DNA from: Bacilli bacterium
Lineage (GTDB): Bacteria > Bacillota_I > Bacilli_A > RFN20 > CAG-826
NCBI GenBank assembly: GCA_017534425.1
Contig: JAFXWB010000052.1
Span: 1-57,757, forward strand
Direction of reading: 5' to 3'
Length of the DNA stretch: 57,757 nt
Shown: in pieces, positions 33,186 to 42,415 of the stretch
Layout: each line of letters opens with the position of its first letter
How positions within the stretch are numbered: position 1 is the first letter of the stretch
Position numbers and translations under genes: made by a program
Notes under the pieces: model-generated
Seen by the model: the letters and a program-made list of their open reading frames with translations, nothing else
Databases searched by the model: none
Told to the model about the DNA's origin: nothing

Positions 33186-33241
33186 TACGTAAAATAAATA
33201 ATAAATTAAAAATGTAAATTTTCTTTTAGAAAATTATTTTC

Positions 33242-34447
33242 TTAATCATCTTTAAAGTTGTTATGCTTTTTAACCTCCTTCTGTACAACATTGTTTTTAA
33301 GATTTTTGATTGAGTTTATTAAAAACGTATCTGTAATTTTTCCGCTTGAAGATAATTTTTCGCCTACTTGTTCTAATGATGAACCAAATTTGTAGCAAAC
33401 ATCATCCACTAAAACGTAGCGATCATGTAACTCATTAGTTTTGATAACGGTGTAATTATCGCATGTTTCAATTTTCTTATTCTTAATGTTTGTAATGATG
33501 GTTTTCTTAACTTTAATACCTAATAAAACATCATCGTATTTATGCCCAATATAATTATCAACGAGTATTATTTCTTCTTTTGCAGTTTCTAAAAAACGTT
33601 TAATTTCAATAAAACCCCGTAATTGATCTCCTGGGAAATAGGTTATTTCATGTCGTGATTCTAACTGTAATTGTTTTACATCCCTCTGAAGTTCAAGAAT
33701 TTCATTTCTGCAAATGATACAGTTTGGTCCTTTTGATTCATATAAATCTTTTAAATATTGTTTGAAAACTTCACTAACCCATCTTCTGAGAAATATTGCT
33801 TTTGTAGTCTTAACTCTATACCCTACAGCAAGTATCATATCGAGGTTATAAAAAGTGACTAAATATTGCTTGCCATCAGGAGCAGTATACAAGGAATCCT
33901 TGTGAACTGAATCATCTAATTCTTTGTCTTCTAAAATGTTATTTATGTGTAAACTCACATTCTGCTGGGTGGTATCAAAAATGTCAGCAATTTGAGCTTG
34001 ATTTGTCCAAATAGTTTCTTCTTTAAGCGAGAGGTTTAATTCATATTTATTGATTCCGTCATCATATATGATGATTTTATCTGATAGATGATTAAAAGGT
34101 GCAGCTTTTGTTTGTTCTTCTACAAGTGCTTTTATTAACATACCACGAGATGATTTAATCCTTTTTCCGACCTCAAGAATTACATCTAAATTGAAGTGTT
34201 TTACAGGCTTATCTGAAAAAGGAATTTGTGAATAACGTGCATTGCAATGTGCATTTTGTGCATATTGCTTTTCTGTATTTTCTTCCTTAAAAATTTGATT
34301 AATTTGTCGCGAAATACTGCTCCGATTTCTTTCAAATAATTCTGCAATTTGGTTTAACGATAACCAGACTGTTTCTTCATCCTCAAAATAAGGAATTTCC
34401 ATTTCAAATTCACCATCTTTAAATTTAAGTATTTTGGGATTTTTCAT
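33242..34447 (-). CDS. Composite accessory protein: two RhuM-type domains and a C-terminal HxR (PLD-like) domain
   Basis: A 401-residue protein with no housekeeping role. The N-terminal RhuM-like unit (about 20-110) has VWLSLNQIAELFERNRSSIS and VKHFNLDVILEVGKRIKS. A second unit (about 125-240) has IWTNQAQIADIFDTTQQNVS and YNLDMILAVGYRVKTTKAIFL. Both look like DNA-binding or virulence RhuM domains. A short coiled coil (about 245-265) leads to a C-terminal domain with EIILVDNYIG and HDRYVLVDDVCYKFGSS, in which HxRx4D resembles a phospholipase-D HKD motif with Arg for Lys. Ribosome binding site GGAGG lies just before the ATG. It sits alone between rnhC and mutS2. Function unknown: regulator, nuclease or defence-related protein are all possible. 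Confidence 0.75.
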   Translation of the reverse strand: MKNPKILKFKDGEFEMEIPYFEDEETVWLSLNQIAELFERNRSSISRQINQIFKEENTEKQYAQNAHCNARYSQIPFSDKPVKHFNLDVILEVGKRIKSSRGMLIKALVEEQTKAAPFNHLSDKIIIYDDGINKYELNLSLKEETIWTNQAQIADIFDTTQQNVSLHINNILEDKELDDSVHKDSLYTAPDGKQYLVTFYNLDMILAVGYRVKTTKAIFLRRWVSEVFKQYLKDLYESKGPNCIICRNEILELQRDVKQLQLESRHEITYFPGDQLRGFIEIKRFLETAKEEIILVDNYIGHKYDDVLLGIKVKKTIITNIKNKKIETCDNYTVIKTNELHDRYVLVDDVCYKFGSSLEQVGEKLSSSGKITDTFLINSIKNLKNNVVQKEVKKHNNFKDD

Positions 34448-34591
34448 AATGACCTCCTTACTATATGTATCTAGGTAAAAAGGACATTTTTGCGAAATTA
34501 TTTTTTTGATTTACTAGTAAATCACATTTTTATAGTTCGCGAAATCTAGTGTTTTTAAGTATGCATTTCATCTACTAGTTAGATATAAGTG

Positions 34592-34600
34592 TGTTATCAT
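34592..34600 (+). promoter_or_regulatory. Extended -10 promoter of mutS2, leaderless position
   Basis: TGTTATCAT (34592-34600) is an extended -10 ending 8 bases before ATG 34608, with no ribosome binding site between. The gap 34448-34591 is A+T-rich and contains palindromic ACTAGT-containing words (near 34514 and 34574) of unknown meaning. Confidence 0.5.
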
Positions 34601-34607
34601 AATTGAT

Positions 34608-36920
34608 ATGCTTGATATATACGGTACATTAGAGATTGAGCGAGTTCTCCAGGAAATCGCTTCATTTTCTAAAACTGAAATTGGTATTGCAAAAATTAAA
34701 GCTTTAAGAATGCTTACTGAAGAAGAAGCAAGCAAAGCTCTTAAAGTTTTATCACAGATGTCTGACTTCACGATGAAGTATGGTGCAGTCCCAATTTTAA
34801 TCTCACATGATTTAACTGAATTTATCGACACGGCCTTGAAGGGTGGTGTACTTACAGCCCTAGATTTAGATCACATTGCTAGTGATGTTTTACTCGCGAA
34901 TAAACTTCATAATTTTTTCAAGAAAGTTGATAAGGTTTCATCTTATGAGCTCTTTGAGCTCGTCAATAGACTTTATGATATCGGAGAGCTTGAAATCAAG
35001 ATTCATAAAATAATCGCTCCAAACTTAAATATTAAAGATGATGCTTCAAGTAAACTTAAAGAAATTAGGCAATCCATTCATAAAAAAGAAATGGATGTCC
35101 GACAAATAGTGTCTCGCCTTATTTCTAGTTATCATGACTATCTTGTTGAAGACACAATGACAATTAGAAATGATCATTATGTTTTACCTGTCGCTACTGT
35201 ACATAAGAGTAAAGTTCCTGGTGTAATTCACGATATTTCAGATTCAGGTCAAACAACATTTATCGAACCACAAGCACTCGTTCAACTAGCAAACCAAATC
35301 TGTGTATTAAGAATTGAAGAAAAAGAAGAAATATATCGTTTACTTAAACTCCTTACTGAAGAAGTAGTAAAATATTCCTCTCAAATTGCATCTAATAACT
35401 ATGTTATTGGAGAAATAGATTTTATAGGTGCTAAAGCTGAATATTTAGCTGTCCACAACTGTAAAGTCCCAGAATTTAGCAAAGAAAGACAAATAGATTT
35501 TAAAGGTGCTCGTCACCCATTAATTCCAGAAGATAAGGTTATCGCAAATGACTTCAAGTTTAATGTTAACCAAAGACTTATTGTTATCTCTGGACCAAAT
35601 GCTGGTGGTAAAACTGTTGCACTTAAAACATTAGGTTTATTAGTGATGATGGCGCAGATGGGTATTGCTATTCCTACAAAAGAACCAGCAATTTTGTCAT
35701 TTTTCCCAAGGATTTATGCTGATATTGGTGACAATCAGTCACTTTCTGATAATTTATCAACATTTGCAGCGCATGTTTCAAATCTTTCAACAATCACACA
35801 CTTTGTGACTTCTAAAGATTTAGTTTTACTTGATGAGCTTGGAACAGGCACTTCTCCAAATGAAGGTGAAGCTTTAGCTTTAGCAGTTTCTGATTTCTTA
35901 CTAAACAAGAAGTGTTTTGCGTTCATCTCATCTCACTTTGAAAGAATGAAAGAATATGCCTATCGTAGAGAAGGTGTTACAAACGCGATGATGGTGTTTG
36001 ATGAAAAACACTTACTTCCAACATACATTTTAAAGATTGGCTTCCCAGGTAGATCGTATGGTTTAGAGATGGCTAATAGATATCATCTCGATAAAGAAGT
36101 TGTGGATCTCGCTAAAAAGAATTTAGATGAAACTGGAAACAAATCAGTTTCAGACGTAATCGATAAACTTAATGAAGTTCTTCATTATAATGAAGAGATG
36201 AATAAGAAACTCAAAGAAAAAGAACGCTTGTTAGACGGAAAAACAAGAGACTTAGAACATCAAAACGAAGTACTTAGAGGTAAGAAAGATAATCTACTTA
36301 GTGATGTTGAACAAACAAGAACCAAGATGATTGAAGATGCTAGAAGACAAATTAATGACATCCTCAAAATTTTGAATAAACCAGACGTCAAACCTCACGA
36401 GTTAATTGAGGCCAAAACTAAACTCAAACAACTTGAAGAATCACAAGACGAATTCATTGGTGATGAAGAAATACATTTAGGGGATTACGCTGAGATTGCT
36501 GGACTAGGTATTGTTGGTAAAGTAACCAAGATAAACAAAGAAAAAGTTGAACTACTTTCTACTGACGGAATGAGTGTTAAATCCACTCTAAAGAAACTAA
36601 AAAAAGTCGCGAAAATCCCGGAAAAACAAAGAAAAAATACAGGAAATCCTGATAATTTTGTATTTTCAAAAACAAGCGTAAAACTTGAATTAAACATCAT
36701 TGGTAAACATGTTGATGAAGCAATGGCGGAAGTCGAAAAATATATTGATGATTGCCGTGTTAAAAACTTCAAACAAGTCCGTATTATTCATGGCATGGGG
36801 ACAGGCGCTTTACGAGATGCAGTTCATGACTATTTAGATAGATGTGACTTCATTGATTCTTATCGATATGGTGATTCACATGAAGGTGCAACTGGAGCAA
36901 CGGTGGTAATTTTCAAATGA
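34608..36920 (+). CDS. mutS2: MutS2 family ATPase/endonuclease
   Basis: MutS-related protein implicated in suppressing recombination and in ribosome-collision rescue; it is not the mismatch-repair MutS. The 770-residue protein has a MutS core with Walker A GPNAGGKTVALKTLG (about 328-342), DIGDNQSLSDNLSTFAAH, LVLLDELGTGTSPNEG (Walker B) and the SSHFERMKEYAYR switch. A long coiled coil (about 515-600) and a C-terminal Smr nuclease domain (LNIIGKHVDEAMAEVEKYID ... RIIHGMGTGALRDAVHDYL) follow. LDLRG of Smr reads LNIIG here. It overlaps uvrC by 4 bases (ATGA). No ribosome binding site precedes it. Confidence 0.96.
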   Translation: MLDIYGTLEIERVLQEIASFSKTEIGIAKIKALRMLTEEEASKALKVLSQMSDFTMKYGAVPILISHDLTEFIDTALKGGVLTALDLDHIASDVLLANKLHNFFKKVDKVSSYELFELVNRLYDIGELEIKIHKIIAPNLNIKDDASSKLKEIRQSIHKKEMDVRQIVSRLISSYHDYLVEDTMTIRNDHYVLPVATVHKSKVPGVIHDISDSGQTTFIEPQALVQLANQICVLRIEEKEEIYRLLKLLTEEVVKYSSQIASNNYVIGEIDFIGAKAEYLAVHNCKVPEFSKERQIDFKGARHPLIPEDKVIANDFKFNVNQRLIVISGPNAGGKTVALKTLGLLVMMAQMGIAIPTKEPAILSFFPRIYADIGDNQSLSDNLSTFAAHVSNLSTITHFVTSKDLVLLDELGTGTSPNEGEALALAVSDFLLNKKCFAFISSHFERMKEYAYRREGVTNAMMVFDEKHLLPTYILKIGFPGRSYGLEMANRYHLDKEVVDLAKKNLDETGNKSVSDVIDKLNEVLHYNEEMNKKLKEKERLLDGKTRDLEHQNEVLRGKKDNLLSDVEQTRTKMIEDARRQINDILKILNKPDVKPHELIEAKTKLKQLEESQDEFIGDEEIHLGDYAEIAGLGIVGKVTKINKEKVELLSTDGMSVKSTLKKLKKVAKIPEKQRKNTGNPDNFVFSKTSVKLELNIIGKHVDEAMAEVEKYIDDCRVKNFKQVRIIHGMGTGALRDAVHDYLDRCDFIDSYRYGDSHEGATGATVVIFK

Positions 36921-38668
36921 CAGAAAAAGTAAAAGTTGCAATTCCATTATTACCGCGTCGTCCTGGTTGTTATTTAATGAAGGATAAGGATGACAAGGTT
37001 ATTTATATTGGCAAAGCCAAGAATCTATATAACCGTGTCAGCCAATACTTTTTAAGACCACAAGTAGGTAAAGTCGCAGCAATGGTCTCGCACGTTGACC
37101 ATTTTGAAACAATCATAACTAAAACTGATAAAGAATCATTCATTTTAGAGATGAATCTTGTTCATAAATACTATCCTCGTTACAACATTTTGTTGAAGGA
37201 CGGTAAACATTACCCTTATATCGCACTAAAAAAGAAAAATGATCCATATTTAAGGATTGCTCGAAATGATTTTGATAAGAATTTCTACTATTTTGGTCCA
37301 TTTCCTACTTCCAGCTACGCATATTCAGTAATTGATTTACTTAATAAGCTTTTCCCAACAAGAAAATGCGCCAATATCAAAACTGAACCATGTCTTTATT
37401 ATCATATGGGCATGTGTCTCGCACCTTGTATTAATAAGGTTAGTGAAGAAGAAAATGACAAACTCTTCAATAACATCAAAACATTCTTAGAGGGAAATAA
37501 CCCTGAAATTGTTAAAGATTTAAAGGAAAAAATGGTGGAAGCCTCTAATAATCTTGAGTTCGAAAAAGCAAATGATTTAAAAAAGACTCTAGACGCTATT
37601 GATCATGTCTTATCTAAACAAGGCGTTGAAAATAAAGATCATATTGATAGAGATGTATTCGCATATACGACAAGAAACGGATATTTGTCTCTCGCAATAC
37701 TCACTTATCGTAAAGGACTATTGCTCGGAAAAGAATCATATATTGTTGAAGAATTTGGAGATAATGTTGAGCAAATTTCTGACCTTATTTTCCAATATTA
37801 TGAGACCCATTCTTTACCGAAAGAAATACTCATGAATATTGATGGAGTTAGTGAAGTTTTAAGCGAACTTTTACCTACTAAATTCGTATCAGTTACCAAA
37901 GGTAAATTAATCGAATTAATTGAGATGGCAAACCTCAATGCGGTGCAGTCATTAGACTCTCATTTTATGTCTGCTAGACTCACTGATGATAACTCCTCCT
38001 TACTTGAAGATTTAGGTAACAGATTAGGCATCAAAACTCCTTATCGAATTGAACTATTTGATAACTCTCACATTCAAGGTGATGCCCCTGTTGGAGCGAT
38101 GGTTGTTTTCATCAATGGTGAACCACTAAAAAAGATGTATCGAAAGTTCAACATTGAAGGTAAAGAAAAACGTGATGATTACGCCTCAATGAAGGAAGTA
38201 ATGAGAAGAAGATATTCGCGTTTAATTGAAGAAAATGCTGATTTTCCGGACTTAATTTTAACTGATGGTGGTTTAGGACAGATTCACGCTGGTAGTGAAG
38301 TCATTGAAGAACTTGGATTATCAATTCCAGTTTTTGGCTTATTCAAGAACGATAAACACCAGACAAAAGGACTCATGGACAAGGGTGGAAATGTCATTTC
38401 ACTTGATGACAATAAATCGTTATTTTTCTTACTTGTAAGAATGCAAGACGAAGTTCATCGTTTTGCAATTACTTTTCATCATCAAAAAAGAAGCAAAAAT
38501 TTCACCAAATCAATCCTCGATGATATTGAAGGCTTGGGTCCAAAAAGGAAACAACTAATTTTGGACCACTACACTGATATAGATTCACTCAAAAATGCGA
38601 CTGTTGAAGAGTTATCTCAATACCTTCCAAAAGAAGTCGCTATCAAGGTAAAAGAAAAGATAAATTAA
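36917..38668 (+). CDS. uvrC: Excinuclease ABC subunit C
   Basis: Makes both incisions in nucleotide excision repair. The 583-residue protein has the GIY-YIG domain (GCYLMKDKDDKVIYIGKAKNL), the UvrB-binding UVR motif (about 200-235, SNNLEFEKANDLKKTLDAI), a C-terminal RNase H-like nuclease domain (IELFDNSHIQGDAPVGAMVVF, LILTDGGLGQIHA) and a final HhH2 domain (LDDIEGLGPKRKQLIL). Length is normal (about 590). Translationally coupled to mutS2 and followed by a terminator. Confidence 0.97.
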   Translation: MTEKVKVAIPLLPRRPGCYLMKDKDDKVIYIGKAKNLYNRVSQYFLRPQVGKVAAMVSHVDHFETIITKTDKESFILEMNLVHKYYPRYNILLKDGKHYPYIALKKKNDPYLRIARNDFDKNFYYFGPFPTSSYAYSVIDLLNKLFPTRKCANIKTEPCLYYHMGMCLAPCINKVSEEENDKLFNNIKTFLEGNNPEIVKDLKEKMVEASNNLEFEKANDLKKTLDAIDHVLSKQGVENKDHIDRDVFAYTTRNGYLSLAILTYRKGLLLGKESYIVEEFGDNVEQISDLIFQYYETHSLPKEILMNIDGVSEVLSELLPTKFVSVTKGKLIELIEMANLNAVQSLDSHFMSARLTDDNSSLLEDLGNRLGIKTPYRIELFDNSHIQGDAPVGAMVVFINGEPLKKMYRKFNIEGKEKRDDYASMKEVMRRRYSRLIEENADFPDLILTDGGLGQIHAGSEVIEELGLSIPVFGLFKNDKHQTKGLMDKGGNVISLDDNKSLFFLLVRMQDEVHRFAITFHHQKRSKNFTKSILDDIEGLGPKRKQLILDHYTDIDSLKNATVEELSQYLPKEVAIKVKEKIN

Positions 38669-38698
38669 ACGAATTTCTATTATGAAATTTGTTTTTTT
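38667..38698 (+). terminator. Terminator after uvrC
   Basis: Stem AAACGAATTTC (38667-38677) / GAAATTTGTTT (38684-38694) with one G-T pair, loop TATTAT, running into a T-tract. Confidence 0.85.
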
Positions 38699-38702
38699 GT
38701 TA

Positions 38703-38716
38703 TGTAAGCGTTATCT
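38703..38716 (+). promoter_or_regulatory. cre-like site (possible CcpA binding)
   Basis: TGTAAGCGTTATCT matches 13 of 14 positions of the catabolite-response consensus TGWAANCGNTNWCA. It lies about 100 bases upstream of the predicted transcription start of the next gene, so an activating or long-range role would be needed. CcpA itself is not in the window. Confidence 0.5.
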
Positions 38717-38753
38717 TTTTTAATATAATATATTAAGATTTACTAAATCAACC

Positions 38754-38799
38754 TCAAAGAAAAATATATTCTTTGAAATACTTAAAATACTTGTATAAT
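38754..38799 (+). promoter_or_regulatory. Promoter with overlapping perfect inverted repeat, upstream of the anchored surface protein
   Basis: -10 TATAAT at 38794-38799 with a weak -35 (TTTGAA, 38772-38777, 16-base spacer). The -35 overlaps a perfect inverted repeat TCAAAGAA (38754-38761) / TTCTTTGA (38769-38776), an operator-like arrangement. Confidence 0.55.
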
Positions 38800-38836
38800 T
38801 AAAATAATTATTTATCCCAATAAGGGGGAAAACAAT

Positions 38837-40033
38837 ATGAGAAAATTAAGATTAATTACTATGCTTTCTGCATTCATTCTTGTTGCGGCAGGTGCTTTAG
38901 GACTTGCGAATTTAAAAGAAGGCAAGAAAGCTCAAGTTGCTGAAGCATCTGAACACGCAATTGCTTTAGGCAACAGCGGAAAGATTTTTTTGCAACTAAA
39001 TACAAGCGATTGGAGATCAACAAGTTCAAAAATTTGCTTATATATGTTTAATAACTCAGTAAGCAAAAGCGCTTGGGGTTCATTTGTAACTCCTTCTTCA
39101 GGATCAAGATTTGTTGAATACTCATATTCACTAGATTTTACTCCAAATCAATGTATTGCCTGGCGTGTTGACCCGGGTGTTGGTACTATGGGCGATTGGT
39201 GTTGGGAAAATGATCGTGGCAATAGTGCTATATGGTCAACAACTAACGACACAACATTTAATCATGTCGTTTATTTAGGAAATTATTATCAAAATAGTAA
39301 ATGGACTGAATCAGGGGCATACGACTTAAATGCAGTTGTTAAGGGCGGATCAAGTGACAATTGGTCTGTTGCTACTGTTAATACACAATTAACACATGCA
39401 AAAGTTAATGGTTCAGATAATTTAGAAGTTTTTGGTGAAGTTTCTTTACCTGCAAACACTTATTTTAAAGTTTTAAAAGGTGATTCAACTTGGTGTGGCT
39501 CTTATAGCGCATATTCATCAATTTCATCAAATTTTAGTGGTGGTGGCGAAAGCAACATCCATAATACTGCTGCTGGAACATATGAGTTTTATTTTGATTA
39601 TGATGGTCAATCAACGTACATAACCGATCCTGTAATTGCTGCGGCTGATGAATGGTCTCAAGATTTCCTTTCAACTGTTGGTTGCGATTCTACTGGTAAA
39701 AATGCACCTACTGGTTGGGCAGCAAATGCATCCACTTATAGTGCATTATCTGGCTCTGTAAAGAATTACATTTATGCTGCTTCTGCTAAAGAAGATGGAA
39801 CATATACAGAACAAGCAGTTGCTCGCTATGATGCTGCATTAAGAAGTCACCCATCATTAACAAAATTTATTGTTAATAGTTCAAGTCAAGCTAGAGGCGC
39901 TAATGTTAACGTTAATCCATTAGCAAGCAACTCAAATAATTCAAATATTGTAATTGCTATTGTTATTGTTTCTTTAGTTTCAGTGACTGCTATTGGTGGA
40001 TACTTCTTCATCAAGAGAAGACAAGAAAACTAA
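38837..40033 (+). CDS. Secreted surface protein with C-terminal membrane anchor, probably glycan-binding
   Basis: A 398-residue exported protein: N-terminal signal peptide (LITMLSAFILVAAGALGLA) without a lipobox Cys, and a C-terminal transmembrane helix (about 369-392, IVIAIVIVSLVSVTAIGGYFF) ending in KRRQEN, so it faces outward on a membrane anchor. The middle has two beta-rich modules with many Trp and Tyr (about 45-150 and 155-265; the second ends GTYEFYFDYDGQSTYI), like the modules in the next lipoprotein. A conserved-looking block follows: WSQDFLSTVGCDSTGKNAP ... AVARYDAALRSHPSLTKFI. It lies just before the starch operon, so glycan binding is inferred from context and fold-like features. 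RBS AAGGGGG. Confidence 0.75.
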   Translation: MRKLRLITMLSAFILVAAGALGLANLKEGKKAQVAEASEHAIALGNSGKIFLQLNTSDWRSTSSKICLYMFNNSVSKSAWGSFVTPSSGSRFVEYSYSLDFTPNQCIAWRVDPGVGTMGDWCWENDRGNSAIWSTTNDTTFNHVVYLGNYYQNSKWTESGAYDLNAVVKGGSSDNWSVATVNTQLTHAKVNGSDNLEVFGEVSLPANTYFKVLKGDSTWCGSYSAYSSISSNFSGGGESNIHNTAAGTYEFYFDYDGQSTYITDPVIAAADEWSQDFLSTVGCDSTGKNAPTGWAANASTYSALSGSVKNYIYAASAKEDGTYTEQAVARYDAALRSHPSLTKFIVNSSSQARGANVNVNPLASNSNNSNIVIAIVIVSLVSVTAIGGYFFIKRRQEN

Positions 40034-40054
40034 TTTAGGTAGTTCTAATTAATT

Positions 40055-40084
40055 AAGCCAATCCATATTGGGTTGGCTTTTTTA
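40055..40084 (+). terminator. Terminator after the anchored surface protein gene
   Basis: Stem AGCCAATC (40056-40063) / GGTTGGCT (40071-40078) with one G-T pair, followed by a T-run. Confidence 0.85.
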
Positions 40085-40128
40085 AAACATAAATAATAAC
40101 GATAAATCCTTATTTTAATGTTTTCTCC

Positions 40129-40192
40129 TTGACTGGGTAAATTCCGAAGAATAGTATATTCTTATAAGATGTTTGTAAGCGCTTTTACAAAC
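40129..40192 (+). promoter_or_regulatory. Promoter and LacI-family operator of the starch/maltodextrin operon
   Basis: -35 TTGACT (40129-40134), 17-base spacer, -10 TAGTAT (40152-40157), predicted start near 40164. Immediately downstream is a perfect inverted repeat GTTTGTAA (40171-40178) / TTACAAAC (40185-40192) whose centre is GCGCTT. A central CG flanked by an AA/TT palindrome is the hallmark of LacI-family operators (CcpA cre, MalR). The position just after the start site predicts repression. The regulator gene is not in this window. Confidence 0.75.
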
Positions 40193-40242
40193 GTAAACAT
40201 TTCGTTTAATATCCTAATGATGGTCGCCCGGAGGAAAATAAG

Positions 40243-42405
40243 ATGAAAAAAAGTCTATTTCTCGTGACGGTTAGCTTAGCTGTTCCGTTCCTTTTTTCAT
40301 GTTCAAACGAAGATGCTATAGTTGCTCTCGAATCCATTTCTCTAGACAAAAGTAGTGTAACACTCAAAGTTGGTGAAGAAACAACATTAAAGGTAACCAA
40401 AAATCCTGCAAATGCGACCGCAGGTTTTCTTTGGGAAACTTCGAATCATGATTCTGTTACAGTTACTGCTGGAAAACTTCATGCATATTCCGTTCCTAAG
40501 GATGGACAAGATGTTGTTATTACAGTTATGAATAAAGAGAAAACTATTTCTGCATCTTGTTCTGTTCATGTTGATCCAAAAGACCCGCCAGCTCCAGCCA
40601 CTACTGATGGCGTAACCATTAGTGTTAACAGGCTAGATATGGTTCTCGGAGAAGATGACGCAAATTTAATTGCAACAGTTACTCCTTTAGATGCTGGTAA
40701 TAGAGATATTACATGGACTATTTCTGAGGGTGGTGTTGTTTCAAAAGTTAGTGAAACTCAACCTGATGCTAATGCAAGCACTTTAGTTGCTCAAAAGTCT
40801 TCCGTTTTAACACTTCATGCTCAGTCGGCTGGTTATGCAACCGTAACTGCAACAGATGAAAGTGGTGAATTTTCAGCGCAAGCAATTGTTGTCGTTTCAA
40901 TGCCTGCAGAAATTCACTATGTAGACGCGATTAATTTTGTTAATGATGATGCAACAATTATTGTTGGCGGCACTACTCAAAACCCAATTTCATATCATCC
41001 ATCTAATGCTATTGACAAAGGTGTTACTTATTCTTCAAATAACGAAGCTGTTGCTACTGTAAATCCAACTACCGGTGTTGTTGAAGGTCAATCAATTGGC
41101 GATGCATTAATTACTGCAACATTAGTTGCTAATAATGCTATTACAGATAGTTATGAAGTTCATGTTGTAGCAGATAGTCAAATTTTAAATGTTTATCATG
41201 ATTCAATTCTTAACACTGTTGATTTACAACTTAAAGACGGTGCAGGAACCGAATATGTAATATATAATTACTTACTTTCCAAAAATGATGAATTTATCGG
41301 ATTTATCCATGGAGTAAATTATGGTTTTGATGTTTTAAAAGATGGTGGAGTAAGTTCTAATTTTGAAATCGGCTCACACACTAACTATTTAAAGGCAAAA
41401 GAAACCATTTTATGTGATATTTATATTGAAACAGGTGAACCTGATGGTTCTGGAAATAGAATCTACATTGATACTCACACAATGATGAGTCTAGCTTCCG
41501 GAGCATCTGATTGGGCATATAATCCAATTTCATTAAAGCCAAGTTCAGATTCAGAATATCTTGTAGAAAATATTGCTTTAACAAAAGGTTCAAAATTTGT
41601 ATTCAATATTCGTCAAACATATTTCCACTTTAGTGATTTAAAGAGTGATTCTCCTGTTAAAGATTATTTTGAAGGTGATGTTGACAACAATTTTGTAGTC
41701 AAGTTTAGCGGAACATACACAATATATGTTGAAACTGTTACTGCTGATGGAAACGGTGACTTTATTTATATTGATGGAGCACCATCAGGAAACGCACAAA
41801 TTTTAAGAAACGGTGCTGGTGATCCTGAAACTCCAATTGCTCTTTCCTTAAAACCAGGTTTCCATAATGAATTTTTAATTCATAGTATTACTTTAGCTGT
41901 CGGAGATAAGATTAAATTCTTCATGGATGACACTTATTTTGCCCTTAAATCTGGTGGATATAGTGACAAATTCGCATATGATAATGGAACAAAATATTTA
42001 ACTTGTAATACTGCCGGAACATATGATTTTTATGTCAAATTCTTAGGAGATGACTTAGGAATTTATGTAACTGGTCCAGTTCAAAATGTAACCTATACAG
42101 TTGAAAATATTCCATCTTGGTGGACTGATGCAAGTGCTCATATTTATGCTTGGGCTTTTGAAGACGGCATCGCTAATAGCGGTCATTGGTATGAAGGCGC
42201 AGCAAATGGTTCAAATATGGAATTTTTAATTCCATCAAATTATAACAAAGCCATCTTTGTTCGTGTTAGCGGAGCAATTGCTGATTTATCAGTTTGGAAC
42301 GCAAGCACACTTGATGGAATGGAAAAATGGAATAGAGCAGATGATGTTGCTTTATCAGGCGCTACATCAACTATTTCATTTGATTTAGGTGCATGGCACG
42401 ACTAG
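40243..42405 (+). CDS. Surface lipoprotein with three Ig-like domains and starch-binding-like modules
   Basis: A 720-residue lipoprotein: signal peptide with lipobox FLFSC (Cys about 20). Three Big_2-type Ig-like domains occupy about 28-110, 125-222 and 228-310 (ESISLDKSSVTLKVGEETTLKV; ATVNPTTGVVEGQSIGDALI). Three similar beta modules follow, each with a (E/F)YxxxxxxLxxGDxxxF core and a GTYxxYV end (about 325-420, 425-515, 520-610). A C-terminal module (about 620-720) contains PSWWTDASAHIYAWAFEDG, a pattern seen in starch-binding CBM25/26-like domains. It is first in the operon and lies before two GH13 enzymes, so the inferred role is to hold starch at the cell surface. RBS GGAGG before ATG 40243. 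Confidence 0.8.
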   Translation: MKKSLFLVTVSLAVPFLFSCSNEDAIVALESISLDKSSVTLKVGEETTLKVTKNPANATAGFLWETSNHDSVTVTAGKLHAYSVPKDGQDVVITVMNKEKTISASCSVHVDPKDPPAPATTDGVTISVNRLDMVLGEDDANLIATVTPLDAGNRDITWTISEGGVVSKVSETQPDANASTLVAQKSSVLTLHAQSAGYATVTATDESGEFSAQAIVVVSMPAEIHYVDAINFVNDDATIIVGGTTQNPISYHPSNAIDKGVTYSSNNEAVATVNPTTGVVEGQSIGDALITATLVANNAITDSYEVHVVADSQILNVYHDSILNTVDLQLKDGAGTEYVIYNYLLSKNDEFIGFIHGVNYGFDVLKDGGVSSNFEIGSHTNYLKAKETILCDIYIETGEPDGSGNRIYIDTHTMMSLASGASDWAYNPISLKPSSDSEYLVENIALTKGSKFVFNIRQTYFHFSDLKSDSPVKDYFEGDVDNNFVVKFSGTYTIYVETVTADGNGDFIYIDGAPSGNAQILRNGAGDPETPIALSLKPGFHNEFLIHSITLAVGDKIKFFMDDTYFALKSGGYSDKFAYDNGTKYLTCNTAGTYDFYVKFLGDDLGIYVTGPVQNVTYTVENIPSWWTDASAHIYAWAFEDGIANSGHWYEGAANGSNMEFLIPSNYNKAIFVRVSGAIADLSVWNASTLDGMEKWNRADDVALSGATSTISFDLGAWHD

Positions 42406-42415
42406 GAGGATGCTT

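Noticed and set aside
38754..38776. Second terminator after uvrC
   Set aside because: No T-run follows and it overlaps the promoter of the next gene; a good terminator already lies at 38667-38698.
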